Positions 36,071 to 46,560 of a DNA stretch of 64,000 nt are shown piece by piece. The stretch's first letter is position 1. Each line of letters starts with the position of its first letter. Source of the DNA: Parasponia andersonii (Eukaryota > Streptophyta > Magnoliopsida > Rosales > Cannabaceae); the NCBI GenBank assembly GCA_002914805.1, contig JXTB01000091.1, positions 618,253 to 682,252 on the forward strand. Reading direction: 5' to 3'. The translations under genes were made by a program, and so were the position numbers. The notes beneath the pieces are model-generated. The model saw nothing but the letters and a program-made list of their open reading frames with translations, made no database searches and had not been told where the DNA came from.

Positions 36071-36989
36071 GATGAAAGCTTATGGAGAGATAATCAGCCC
36101 TGACATGCGATAGAAAGAAGGTTAGTTTTACTTTTAACAACATGATATGCTATACTTATTATCTGAAGTATTACATAGATAATTTGTGAAGCTTTTAATT
36201 GTGCACACACCAATCAGCATTGATGAATTTGCTAATTATATCTTTCAGAAAAGTACACAGAGGTTATTTGAATCTTCTACATCTTAGTTTTATTCCATTA
36301 GTGACCAACTTTCGACCCAATAATCAACACTTACTGAGGGGAGTATAGTAAGTGCATCATCTAGCAATATTCTTTTATGTTTTTTTATGAAAACAAAACT
36401 AATTGGATAAATAATCTTTGGTTTTGCAAGCTGGAACTTCATCCGAAACGAAGGATGGAGAGTATGCCAAAGAATCTAAATTTGCTACTTTCTGATCATG
36501 TATTAATCTACTAGGATTAAAATAGTTTTGTGATGCCAAAGCATTTTGATTTATAATGGTCGTTTCTATGGAACCATTTTTATCTTAGCGGGTTGTTTAA
36601 CATTTCCACTTGCTATTTTAAATTGCAATGGTCTAAATCTATAGAACCATTTTATCTTAGGCATGTTGTTTAACACTTGCTCACAGGGCATTTTATGTTG
36701 TATTGGTCTATGAACTAATTTGATCATGATTTCAATGGTATTTTGTTAATTTATGTTTTGTATCAGAATATTCTTATTTATTTTTTTCAACCATGAAATA
36801 ATGCTTGATATAATCTATAATATATCCAATTACCCAAAGAAAAAAAAATACACATTGACATTGGTGAATTTTAACAGCAATAAAACAAGTATAAAAACAT
36901 TGAAGGTCATGGATTCAACTAGACACAAACATTAAACAAAATACAATAATTAAAATTAATACTAAAGAAAATACAACTATACTTAATAA

Positions 36990-37460
36990 CTATTTCCTTT
37001 ATTTCTCTCTTTGATCCTGTAAGGACTTGATATTTTCCTCATATAAATATATATTTTTTTCTTTCAACATTTTGTTACTTTCATGAAGTTTTTCAATTTT
37101 TGACTTTATTTTCTCGTTCTCTTCCTCCATTTGTTCATCTTCTTCAATAATCCAGGTATAACTTTGCTGGAACGAGCACAAATATGATGGTTATACCAAT
37201 CAAAAAAGTCACGACATGTAACTCTTTCTTTCTATACCATAAAAAAAAAATCAGGAGATCTTCATCCTTATGAAAACTCAGTTCATAAATAAATAAAACC
37301 TAGACAATCAAAAACAAATGTCAAAACTTATACTTTACCCGATAATTTCTACAATCCTAGAATCGACTACTTGGATTTTTTTTTTCTTTCTACTAGGTTT
37401 GTAGTTGGGGAATTAAACGACAATTACACTGAACATTTATGAATTGTTGTCTTCCAGAAT
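36990..37460 (-). pseudogene. GRF-type zinc-finger protein remnant inside the MULE
   Basis: The minus strand gives VQCNCRLIPQLQT (near 37410-37440), then CRDFFDWYNHHICARSSKVI (near 37150-37215). Together these resemble the C-x-C ... C-x-FF-x-W ... C pattern of plant GRF zinc fingers. A coiled-coil-like tail follows (MEEENEKIKSKIEKLHESNK, 36999-37130), as is usual in that family. Stops and frame changes intervene. Identification is by motif only. Confidence 0.45.
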
Positions 37461-38046
37461 AACTTGAGCTTCATTCACAAATAGTGTTTTCAAAATCATA
37501 ATCCCAATCAATTACCTAAATTAAATGCATAGTCAACAAAAGATAAATACCTAAATGCGTTATTTATTACACACGAAGTGACAATAACTAAAAAATAGAA
37601 AAATGCAAATACTCACACTATTTTCAAACGATACTCAAATTATTTGTGAATAATTTATACAAAAGCAAGAACAGAAACAAGATAGCTTATTTGTCGATAC
37701 CATATGAAGGTTGACATCAAATCTTGGGGCTTCATTTTTGCAAAGAAAAATTGCTTTGATTCCGTGGGTGAGACGTTCATCAGTTGTGACTTTTTTTTCA
37801 ATGACCAGCAGCTGAGACTCGTATAAAAAGATATATTTTTAACCGTAAAAATGAAATCATCATTTGACCCTTTATTCACTCATCACCTGTAGAACATGTG
37901 ACCAAGTTCTGTTTGAAAATTAATAGAAGCCTAGTTTTAGATTATTTTTGGAACATATTAAAAATTTGAAGACTGTTAATATGTAAATTTGAAATTTATG
38001 AAGCAAAGTGGTACTTAGGCAATAGTTCAGGGCATTACTGTTAATA

Positions 38047-38318
38047 ATCCAAAAAATTACTGATGAAATTAAACAGACTGGGTTTTATGCATCGATGGAA
38101 CAAGAAACATGTTTCTAGAAAAACACCGTATATATGGCCGTACCGGATATGAAAAGGACTTAAAACATGACACAAGTTAATTAAGTAACAATGGTTTGAA
38201 AATGCAAAATTATTTTTGAGGTGAGCTTTTTCCCAAGTTCTTATCTCTGCGTACATTTTATATACATGTAGAAATAACATGTTCACGTAGATAAGAAAAT
38301 ATAATTTAGCAAACAAAA
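38047..38318 (+). repeat. ~270-bp direct repeat flanking the MULE, right copy
   Basis: Begins AAAAAATTACTGATGAAATT a few bases beyond the end of the right terminal inverted repeat and ends TTTAGCAAACAAAATAA. See the left copy at 33773. Confidence 0.9.
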
Positions 38319-38383
38319 TAATCGAAGCTAATTAGGCTTGTAAAAAAGTTGACCAATGGTATATTCTCATTGAAATATTGGAA

Positions 38384-38442
<59 letters not shown>

Positions 38443-39289
38443 ATTGAGAGGAAAGAAGGTTAAACATCAAAGAATATAGTATGCAGACACTTTTCATGGC
38501 AATCTAGTTTATATAAGTTGGAGTACAAGGATGAGCTCAAAGGCCACCGATCAGTGTAACTTTACTCCCTGTTTTGAGTTGAAGAACATTCCAGCATGAT
38601 CGGACAAAACAAAATGCTGATCAAATAATTATCTATTGAAAAATGAAAGGGACCAACAGTTCACATCCGCCAACTTCAGTTGGACATATATGTTTATTGA
38701 GTACTGAGTACGTAATTGATTAACTAATTAAGTAGTGCCCCTTGCATATGCAAAAAGTACAGATTGCCAATTACTATGTTGTGAAGGCACATAAATCTGT
38801 GCATATCAGTAATATGTTAGCGAAGTCTTAGCTACAAACACATCAGGGGATATTGACATACAATTGTTCAGTATTGGACATGATCGATCAATCCAACACA
38901 AATCGATCAAAAGCCCTTTTATTCGAAAGGATAATTTCACTAGTACAAAACACCAAATGTTAAGACAAATATTCCCTATGTTATTAAAAGAGAAGATTCT
39001 TCTTTTATTTCTAGATTATACAAATTTTCAAACTATAATATACGTTTGCCATTTATATTAATATATGTATAACCACATAAACAAGACCACATGCATGATA
39101 TACAAATCCCATTCAAGCGGTACGTATGGGATTCTATCTCAGGAATAATGATCATCTTTATTCTTGTTTCACCTTCACTTGCCTAGGATCTTGTTTTTCT
39201 TCAATTTTCTTACTCATAACTACTGAGCTTTGGCTGATGATTGGCTCACATAAATTTGTATGTTATTGTTTTCATTCTTTTGTCAATTA
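38319..39289. other. Intergenic, includes (AT)n at 38387-38432
   Basis: No gene recognised apart from the microsatellite. The segment 39145-39289 may be the decayed signal-peptide region of the following pseudogene. Confidence 0.5.
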
Positions 39290-40215
39290 TTGTTCGTTAC
39301 ATCGTCCATATGGATGAGTCCCAAATGTCCTTTGTCTTTCCCACTCGCCACCGTTAGTTATATCCCGCACTTCATCAAACATCCCAACACAACGGAGTCC
39401 CCCAAACTTCTCTACACTACGACAACGCTCTTCACGATTCCTCTCTATCTCTCTCCCAACACGACACATCCGCCAACTTCTCACGGGACGTTGGTTGCAT
39501 GTTCTCATGTTTCTGGCGCAGCTGCCCTATTGAAGGGCGCCGTGCGCATTCGGAATGGAGAGTCCTGTTGCCATAAGGTCTGCCATGATGACGACCGCAA
39601 ATCCATTGGACAATACTTTTGGTCTAATTAGCGATTACGGTGATGGTTTTCAATTTGCTTCACCTCTAGCAAAAGGAGCAGGTCCGACTGATCCTAATCA
39701 AGCACTTGATCCGGGTTTAATTTACGATGCAACTCCATGAGATTATGCGAATTTTCTATCTTACGCAAATTTAAATGAGAAGCAAATCCTAATAATTAGG
39801 AATTCAAACACGTACAATTGTTCAGAGTCCTTTTTTTTTTTTTATTAATTATCTCTACGTACATTTTTAAAATTGTTCAGAGTCCTTTCTTGACCTTAAG
39901 TATCCCTCTTTTACTGCTTTTCACCATGACCAACGTGGAACTGAAGGACCGGGAATATATATATATAGAAGAATTTTGACCAATGTTAATGGAGAAGGTG
40001 CAGTATCTACAATTAAGGCCATGGTCACACACCTGATGGTTCTGATGTTGTAGTGTCGCCAAAGAGTTTGGTCTTCACAAAGAATTATGAGAAGGAGCCG
40101 TACATGTTGACCATCTAGTATAAAGGGAACAAGGAACAAAGAGTTTTATTTGGTTCACTTGTTTGGGTCGATGAAAATGAAAAGCACTCAGTTCAAAGCC
40201 GCAACTGTAGTTTCA
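39290..40215 (+). pseudogene. Subtilisin-like serine protease (SBT1.9-like) pseudogene with internal deletion
   Basis: VRYIVHMDESQMSFVFPTRH (about 39293) is an I9 propeptide start. About 150 bp later comes the Ser-motif region, [19 protein letters not shown] (family: GTSMSCPHxAGVAAL, so the catalytic Ser is lost). Next, in another frame, are [29 protein letters not shown] and [13 protein letters not shown] with a stop. The C-terminal fibronectin-like domain is shredded, ending near LFGSLVWVDENEKHSVQS. The segment with the catalytic Asp, His and PA domain is absent. It matches the intact subtilase at 54694 piece by piece (AIRSAIMTSADTTDNTLGPI, KALEPGLIYDVA), so it is probably a dead local duplicate. 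Confidence 0.88.
39834..39870 (-). mobile_element. 37-bp insertion with 18-bp flanking duplication
   Basis: AATTGTTCAGAGTCCTTT occurs at 39816-39833 and again at 39871-39888 within the subtilase pseudogene. Between them lie 37 bases that begin with poly-T (poly-A on the minus strand). Confidence 0.65.
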
Positions 40216-41017
40216 CCTATGATATTTGTCGGAATGAATATGAGATTGTAAATACTAAACACAAAATTATAAATCATTTATGTAAAATTGATAGGTATAG
40301 ATTCATTGAGCATTCCTGAGTCCATGACAAATATTGCAATTTGGATGATTAACCGAAAGCTGAAGTGTCAGAAAGTGACTGTATAATTGCCATAATAGAA
40401 GTCTCTGTAACTAATGGCAAGCCACATAGAGAATGAACATACATGAAAAGGTAGTAGAGACTATAACTCTAATATTTTCTTTATACAGGATCCCTTGTTA
40501 GATATTTATTATACTCAATTAGTGACTAATAAAGTATCTACATTGGTATCCACATTAATTGGTATCTACATTAATATCTATATTAGTATCCACATTCAGT
40601 TGAATATATCTCGACTCAGCCTTATTAAATTATTTATTAGATCTACTTAAGAATAATATGACGTAATACAATTATTAAAATACGAGGCCCAACATAGTAA
40701 ATAAAATTTCCTAACGACATTTGCTTGAGTACGTAAGAGTTATCTTATTCCATCTTAAAAGCTCAATAAATAAAAAGAAAAAGATAATCATACTAGTATC
40801 TCAGTATGTAACTCATGTTCTGTTGGGATACTCGTTTTGATTACAAGAGAAAATGCCAGCTTCCGATACTTTTTTTCCATCATCGTTAATAAATTACGTT
40901 AGTGATTGATTTATATGCAATAATGCAAACAATTTACAATCCGTTTCCTGAGCCCAGTGGCGGTGTCCTGATCGCCGGCTCTTACTTTAAAATTCGTCCT
41001 GGGCAAATTAGACATTA
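40216..41017. other. Intergenic
   Basis: Short repeats of the words TATCTACATTA/TATCCACATT occur at about 40535-40605. No gene seen. Confidence 0.45.
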
Positions 41018-41399
41018 TACGGTATTTTTTGAAAAAAAAAAAAATTTGAAAACTACAACAGTTAACATTTTTTAAAGATATGGTACAGTTTTTATTAGAA
41101 AAAGCTTATTTTTAAAAATGTTAGAAAAATATCATTTTTAGAATAATAATTTATAATTTGTAACCAGTTTCCACAACTAGTAAGTAAAGATATTTATGAC
41201 AAGTATATAACTGAAACTAATAACTGATAATCAATTTTCAGAAATTAGTAGCCAGTAACTATTTTAAAAATGGTATTTTCCTAAATTTCTTTTAAAAAGT
41301 CATAGTTTTGAATAAAAATTATACGAAAAGTTAAAAAAAACATGAATTACGTATTTTTGTAATTTTTTGGTTTTTTATAAGTAAAGGCTTTAGAAACCC
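41018..41399 (+). repeat. Dispersed non-coding repeat, copy 2
   Basis: Same orientation and motif order as 10163-10474, including AGAAAAATATCATTTTTAGAA, TAACTGATAATCAATT and the shared end TTAGAAACCC. Confidence 0.5.
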
Positions 41400-43819
41400 T
41401 TTGATCTTCGGCCATTGGGCTTCACATATGGCCGCAGTCTGCTTGTTCATCTTTGGGCCTTACCAATTGAATAGAATACCATTGCAATCTATTGTTGAAG
41501 TTTGACTTCAACAATGTCATCAAGAGTAATGTCAGCTACCGGACAGCTTTATCTTAAAGTGAGATATCTGGTTAAAAATCGAGACAAATTATTTGGTGCA
41601 AATTTTGTGTAGAAAATAAGTCCCCCTAGCTAGCTAGAGGAATCTCCCCGCATATGTGAAGTCAGCCGTTGAATACAAACTAGAGGGAGAATAGGTTAAC
41701 TTTCGCAACATCTAATTTGACTTTCTAGCATAACGGTAAAGAATTAAAAGGTCGTTCCATCTATACTATTGTCCCTCTTTAATTATACGACTGTTATAAC
41801 AATGGCCCATTTATTAGTTTTCCTAGTGGAGAAGAGAGCAACTTCCTTGTCTCTTTCTTGACCTCTCACATAGTATTATTGGGTTCACCTGTATCAAAAA
41901 AATCAAGGCAAGTGCAGGAATTTTCTTAAACGAAAATATATAACTTCAATGCCCCATAATTAAGGAAATTAGTGGAATCTCGTAATATTAGTTTATGTGG
42001 CTCTATTACCACCTCTCTTTTGTTTCTCTCTCCACCCCTTTTAATTAAATTCATCATAAAAATTATAAAAACTTAAAATTTCTGTTTAATACACCTTTTA
42101 AATTTTTATTATGCGCAAAAATGCCCATTAATAAACATTTTTGAAAAGTTTTCCTTTCACACAATCCTAATAGTTTACTGGCCATTAGTTTTAAGAACCT
42201 AACTTTTTTATTTTCTTGTTCTCCATTTTTATTGTATGGCTTCTATAGTTTATTAAGAAAGAGAGGAAGTCATTAAGGTTAGAATTCATCATAGTAATAA
42301 CAGTTTTGTAGTTAAAAGAGAAGGAGCACCTTCAGAAATTTTAATTAATGAATGCAATAAAATAAAAGAAATAGTTTATCCTTCAAATAATGCATAAGAA
42401 GCATTTTTTATTGATCAGGTTTAAACTGTATATTCATTATATTAAAAAAAATGTATATAAATTATTCTAAAAGAAGAAAAAAAAAGCTATGTATGATGTA
42501 TTTACGATATATGGTTTCTCCATACAATTAGAAAATGAATACAATACAAGACATTCATATTGTAAATATGTATTATATCCTAAAAAGAAAAAACGAATAA
42601 TGAATGCATATAAGAATATAGTTAAAGGGGGGAAATTTTTAATATCTTGGCAATATTTAAAACAACAAAATATCAATAATATAAAATTAAAAAATATTAT
42701 CTCGTTACAATCAAAATTATTAGTAGAAGTAGTAGGATGAAAATCTTTGATATTCACAATTTTCATTTCTTAAGATAGGACATAATTTCATATGAGTACT
42801 ATATTGGATATGTGAGGGATGCACAGAGAAATAAAATTTTGTTGTTTAATGATAGATGAGTGTGTTTATGTCAATTTATAATAGGATACTTTTGTAAATA
42901 ACTAATAAATCAGAAAGGAAAGGATGGAATATTTATACATCCCACCTTAGAATAGCAGCACCCTGTGGACTAGAAAAATGACTAAAAAGGACAATTTTTA
43001 AAATGAAACAATTAAAAGAACCCTATCTTCACCTTCATCATCTCTCTCAATTTACAGAGTCTTTCTTAATTAAAATATCCTTTTGTCTTTTACATTTTTA
43101 TTTATTTTTTTGTGCATAATCCATCTCTTTCACTCCCAATTTCTTTGGTAATATTCAATTGTAAATTTGAGCAATTTTTTAAAGAGAAAGATAACGAATC
43201 CCTAACAAAGTTAATATATATTTATATTGTATACATATTTCATTTATATGTATAAATGAACCTAATTAAAAAATTGAATAGAAATATGAGTTTATAAATT
43301 GGCTGGAAGGAGGGTTTGTAGAGTGTTTTCTACCTAGTTTTTAGTTTTATCATCTCTTATAGGATTTTTTTTTTTTTTATTTTAGCTGAAATATGAATAT
43401 GTTTATGCTCAATGATTGTGGTAAATAGAGTAAAGTAGCAAACTTATATATGGCCTCGTATTTTTATTTTGTTTTCTGTTGTTGTTTGTTTCTTATCATA
43501 TTTTTCATTAAAAAAATAGAATCTATCAATTCATTTTTTGAGTAGATGTGCAGGGAAAGCAAATTAGTTTTGAAGATCATTCATTAGGGTACTTTTATCC
43601 TTGATTTTAATATATTGTACTATTTTTGTATTTTTATTTATCATAGGATGCCTTGATATAAGTGTGGGGTGCAAATATGCCTCCCGATAACAAAGAGGTA
43701 GATAGAGAAAAAAATGAGAGCGGCAATAGAGCCACCCTATTAGTTTTCATGAGTTAACTCTAGCTTACTTCTAATTAAAATGACTATTATACTTTGTTGA
43801 ACTGAGTCTATGATGTGCA
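41400..43819. other. AT-rich intergenic
   Basis: No gene is supported. The overlapping ORFs around 42467-42766 are AT-driven and matched nothing I recognise. Confidence 0.45.
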
Positions 43820-45254
43820 TGTTGGGATATAAGGGTTTCATTCTTACTCACACTTATTTTGAAGATAGTAAACATTTTATTTAGTACTAATATTTTAATT
43901 TAAGTGTGTAGTAAAATGGTATTAAAGTTCTAACTCAAGTTTATCAAAAAATCAAATTTGAGGATGGATGCATATTTAACTTATTATAATCAAGCTTGAA
44001 GATGAATAATTAAGATATAAGACCGTACTTAGATTGGATATATTTCTTACTTAGTTTTGTATTTGATTTAGTTTATTGCACATAGATTCTCTTTATATTA
44101 GTTATGCTTTCAAAATAATTTTCAAACTATCTTGAGCTTAAAATGATTATTTTGTTCTAGAAGTTTGAAAATAGATATAATAAAGTTTTGATAGCCAAAG
44201 GATTCTTTTCAAAAATATTTTTTATGTATTAAAGTGTTCAATACAACGAAGTCTGAATTTGAAAAATGCCTAAGAATTTTTCAGAATTTTAAAAAACCCT
44301 AAAAATCCTATTAGAATTTGAGCTACTAATAATGATTTTGATAGACCAAAGTTGGTTGACCACTTTTCAAACCAATGGCCAGAAATGAGCGTTGGAGCTG
44401 AATTGACGTGAAAGACTCTAATAGCTATATTTTTGGTCGACCAACTTTAATTTTGTTTAACCAAACTTTTGGTAGAAAACTAATAATGGCTAGAAACAAC
44501 TAGTTTTCTTAAATATCTATATATAGAGCCTCATTTTGTGGCATTTGAACTTGGGTATGAATCTAAATTGATATCTATCTACTCTCAAAGTGTCTTAGCC
44601 TATTTTCATATTAATTATACTTTTAAATTATATTGAGTCAATTTTAAAGCATCTACAGTGCATCGTTTTTTAATTCTCCTAAGCCAAAATTATATTCATT
44701 ACTTTTGTGAGGAGAGCTCTTGAGTGTTCATTCTTATATAAAAAAAACTATTTAAATTGAGGTGAGATTAGCACCGGAGTTGTAAATAACTTGTGTATAG
44801 ATGAGGTTACCACTAAAGTCTAAACAACTCATGAGTAAGTGAGGTTGGCATCATTGTCTAAATAATCCATATAGTTAAGTTTGGTATCTAAAGTTAGGCA
44901 CAACAGAGTCAAAATCAAGACTATCGTAAAAGTTAGGGTGTGCCTAAGAAGAATTCACTCCGTTTGTATAAGGGTCAGTCAAGCTCATAATCTTAATCTA
45001 ATAGTAGAAAGGTCCAAACAAGTTGTCGAGAGTTGGGGACGTATATAAACTATTGTGTTTGTTGAATCTCGTAAAAATAATATTTGCAATATGTCTATCC
45101 CTATCTCTTTAATTTATTTACTTTGAGATTTATTTGCTATTTTTATTTGTTCCATTTATTGCTTAATCATTTTAGTTGTTTAATTTGAAAAGCTTGCGAA
45201 AGTTCTTAAAATCCAATTCACCACTTTCTTGGATTAGCTAATCTTGAACTAAAG
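43820..45254 (+). repeat. SIRE-like LTR, left
   Basis: Begins TGTTGGGATATAAG and aligns with 50614-52066, e.g. AAGATATAAGACCGTA, GATAGCCAAAGGATTCTTT and CTAACTCAAGTT. It contains GTCGACCAACTTTAA-type words. Confidence 0.82.
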
Positions 45255-45256
45255 AC

Positions 45257-45268
45257 AGATATCAGTGC
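45257..45268 (+). promoter_or_regulatory. Degenerate primer-binding site of the SIRE-like element
   Basis: AGATATCAGTGC, a decayed TGGTATCAGAGC, followed by TTAGTGCCCAAATTTAC as is usual in the lineage. Confidence 0.6.
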
Positions 45269-45302
45269 TTAGTGCCCAAATTTACAAGACTTAACCGTTC
45301 TA

Positions 45303-46560
45303 AGATGACTAACCCAAACAATTTTCAAAAATTTTCATATAAGGGGTATTCAACTACTATACCACTATTTTTCAATGGAACTAACTTGAGTTAGTGAAAA
45401 AATAGAATACTCACGTATCTTCAATCTTTTGATTTTGATTTATGGCATATTGTTACTAAAGGTCTATTCGTTTTCACAAAAAAAAAATTGATAATAAGTT
45501 TTTTGAAAGAAATGGGTGAATATAATAAAAAAGATAAAATTATGTTTTCTAAGAATAGTAGAGTTTTGTATACTTTTATTTGTAGTATAGATAAAGATAT
45601 ATTCAATAACGTTGAAAAGATCACAAATGCTCATGAATTGTAAAATACGCTTGAAGTGTCATATCAAGATACAAATTCTATGAAAGAGACAAAATTCAAT
45701 ATTCTTACTCGTCAATATGAATTATTAAAGATGAATAAAGATAAGACTATTACTTAAATATTTATTAGATTCACTATTATTATTAACTCTCTTAATACTC
45801 TTAGAAAATCGTTCTCTAACATAAATTTGGTGAATTAAGTGCTTAGAAGTCTTCTTAGAACTTATCTAAGTAAAGTGATGGCAATTCAAAAAGCTAGAGA
45901 TCTTACCAAATTTTCTTTAGAAGAGCTCATGGGTTCACTCATGATACATGAAATCTTGATGAATGAAAGTAATGAAAAAGTTCATGATGACAACATGTGC
46001 TTCATATTAATTGATGATGAGGTAAAATCTCTTGCCCTAATAATGATAGTGATGATAGTAGTAATGATGATAGTGATAGTGATTTATTGTATAATGAGTT
46101 GTTAAATGATTTCAATAATTTAAATAGAAATTATGAAAAACTCATTTTGAAAAATAATAATCTTAAAAAGAATATTCTAAGTTTGTCAAAAGAAATTGAT
46201 GAATTTTGCAAATGAAAAAGAAACAACATTACTTTGTGATATTTATGAAAAATTAAAAAATAAAAATGTTGTTTTAAATGACAAAATTTTCAATTTGACA
46301 AACATTGTCTACAAATTTACAAATGGAAAGAAGAATTTTGATATGTATCTTAGTGGACAAAAATGTATTTTTAATAAAAGAGATATTGATTACAAATCTT
46401 CCATAAAATAAAAAAATCTCAATAATTATTTGGTGAAAGCTACTTCATGTAACTCAAAGTATGCATGTACTTATTGCAATAAAGATTGATATATAAGTTT
46501 TGCACGCTCCATTAAGAAAAATATATATTTTAGTGTCAAACAAAATAGGATCCAAAGAAA
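45303..46560 (+). pseudogene. SIRE-like gag remnant
   Basis: ATG 45303 gives MTNPNNFQKFSYKGYSTTIP, then FFNGTNLS and a stop. Later pieces in shifting frames follow the family order: SFDFDLWHIVTKG; NSMKETKFNILTRQYELLKM; RSLLRTYLSKVMAIQKARDL followed by FSLEELMGSLMIHE (45839-45960); an acidic Asp/Ser run; a coiled-coil-like stretch (46090-46200); and a decayed zinc knuckle CTYCNKD (about 46470) whose His is Tyr and last Cys is Arg. It cannot encode a protein. Confidence 0.85.

Larger units (their letters stand above)
34049..38014. mobile_element. Mutator-like element (MULE), decayed
   Basis: Terminal inverted repeats of about 180-200 bp: the left (34049-34226) matches the reverse complement of 37817-38014, e.g. 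CATATTAACAGTC..CAAATTTTTAATATGTT. The right repeat extends about 30 bp further outwards (to about 38035, CAGGGCATTACTG), so the left end is truncated. Inside are transposase remnants on the plus strand and a GRF-type zinc-finger remnant on the minus strand. About 4 kb; not autonomous. Confidence 0.82.

Noticed and set aside
33773..38318. The two 270-bp direct repeats as LTRs of a retrotransposon
   Set aside because: They lack TG...CA ends, no primer site or polypurine tract adjoins them, and the enclosed element has inverted repeats and MULE transposase pieces.
42467..42766. Overlapping ORFs on both strands in AT-rich DNA
   Set aside because: Composition explains them. I considered an organelle-derived insert but could not match any organelle gene.
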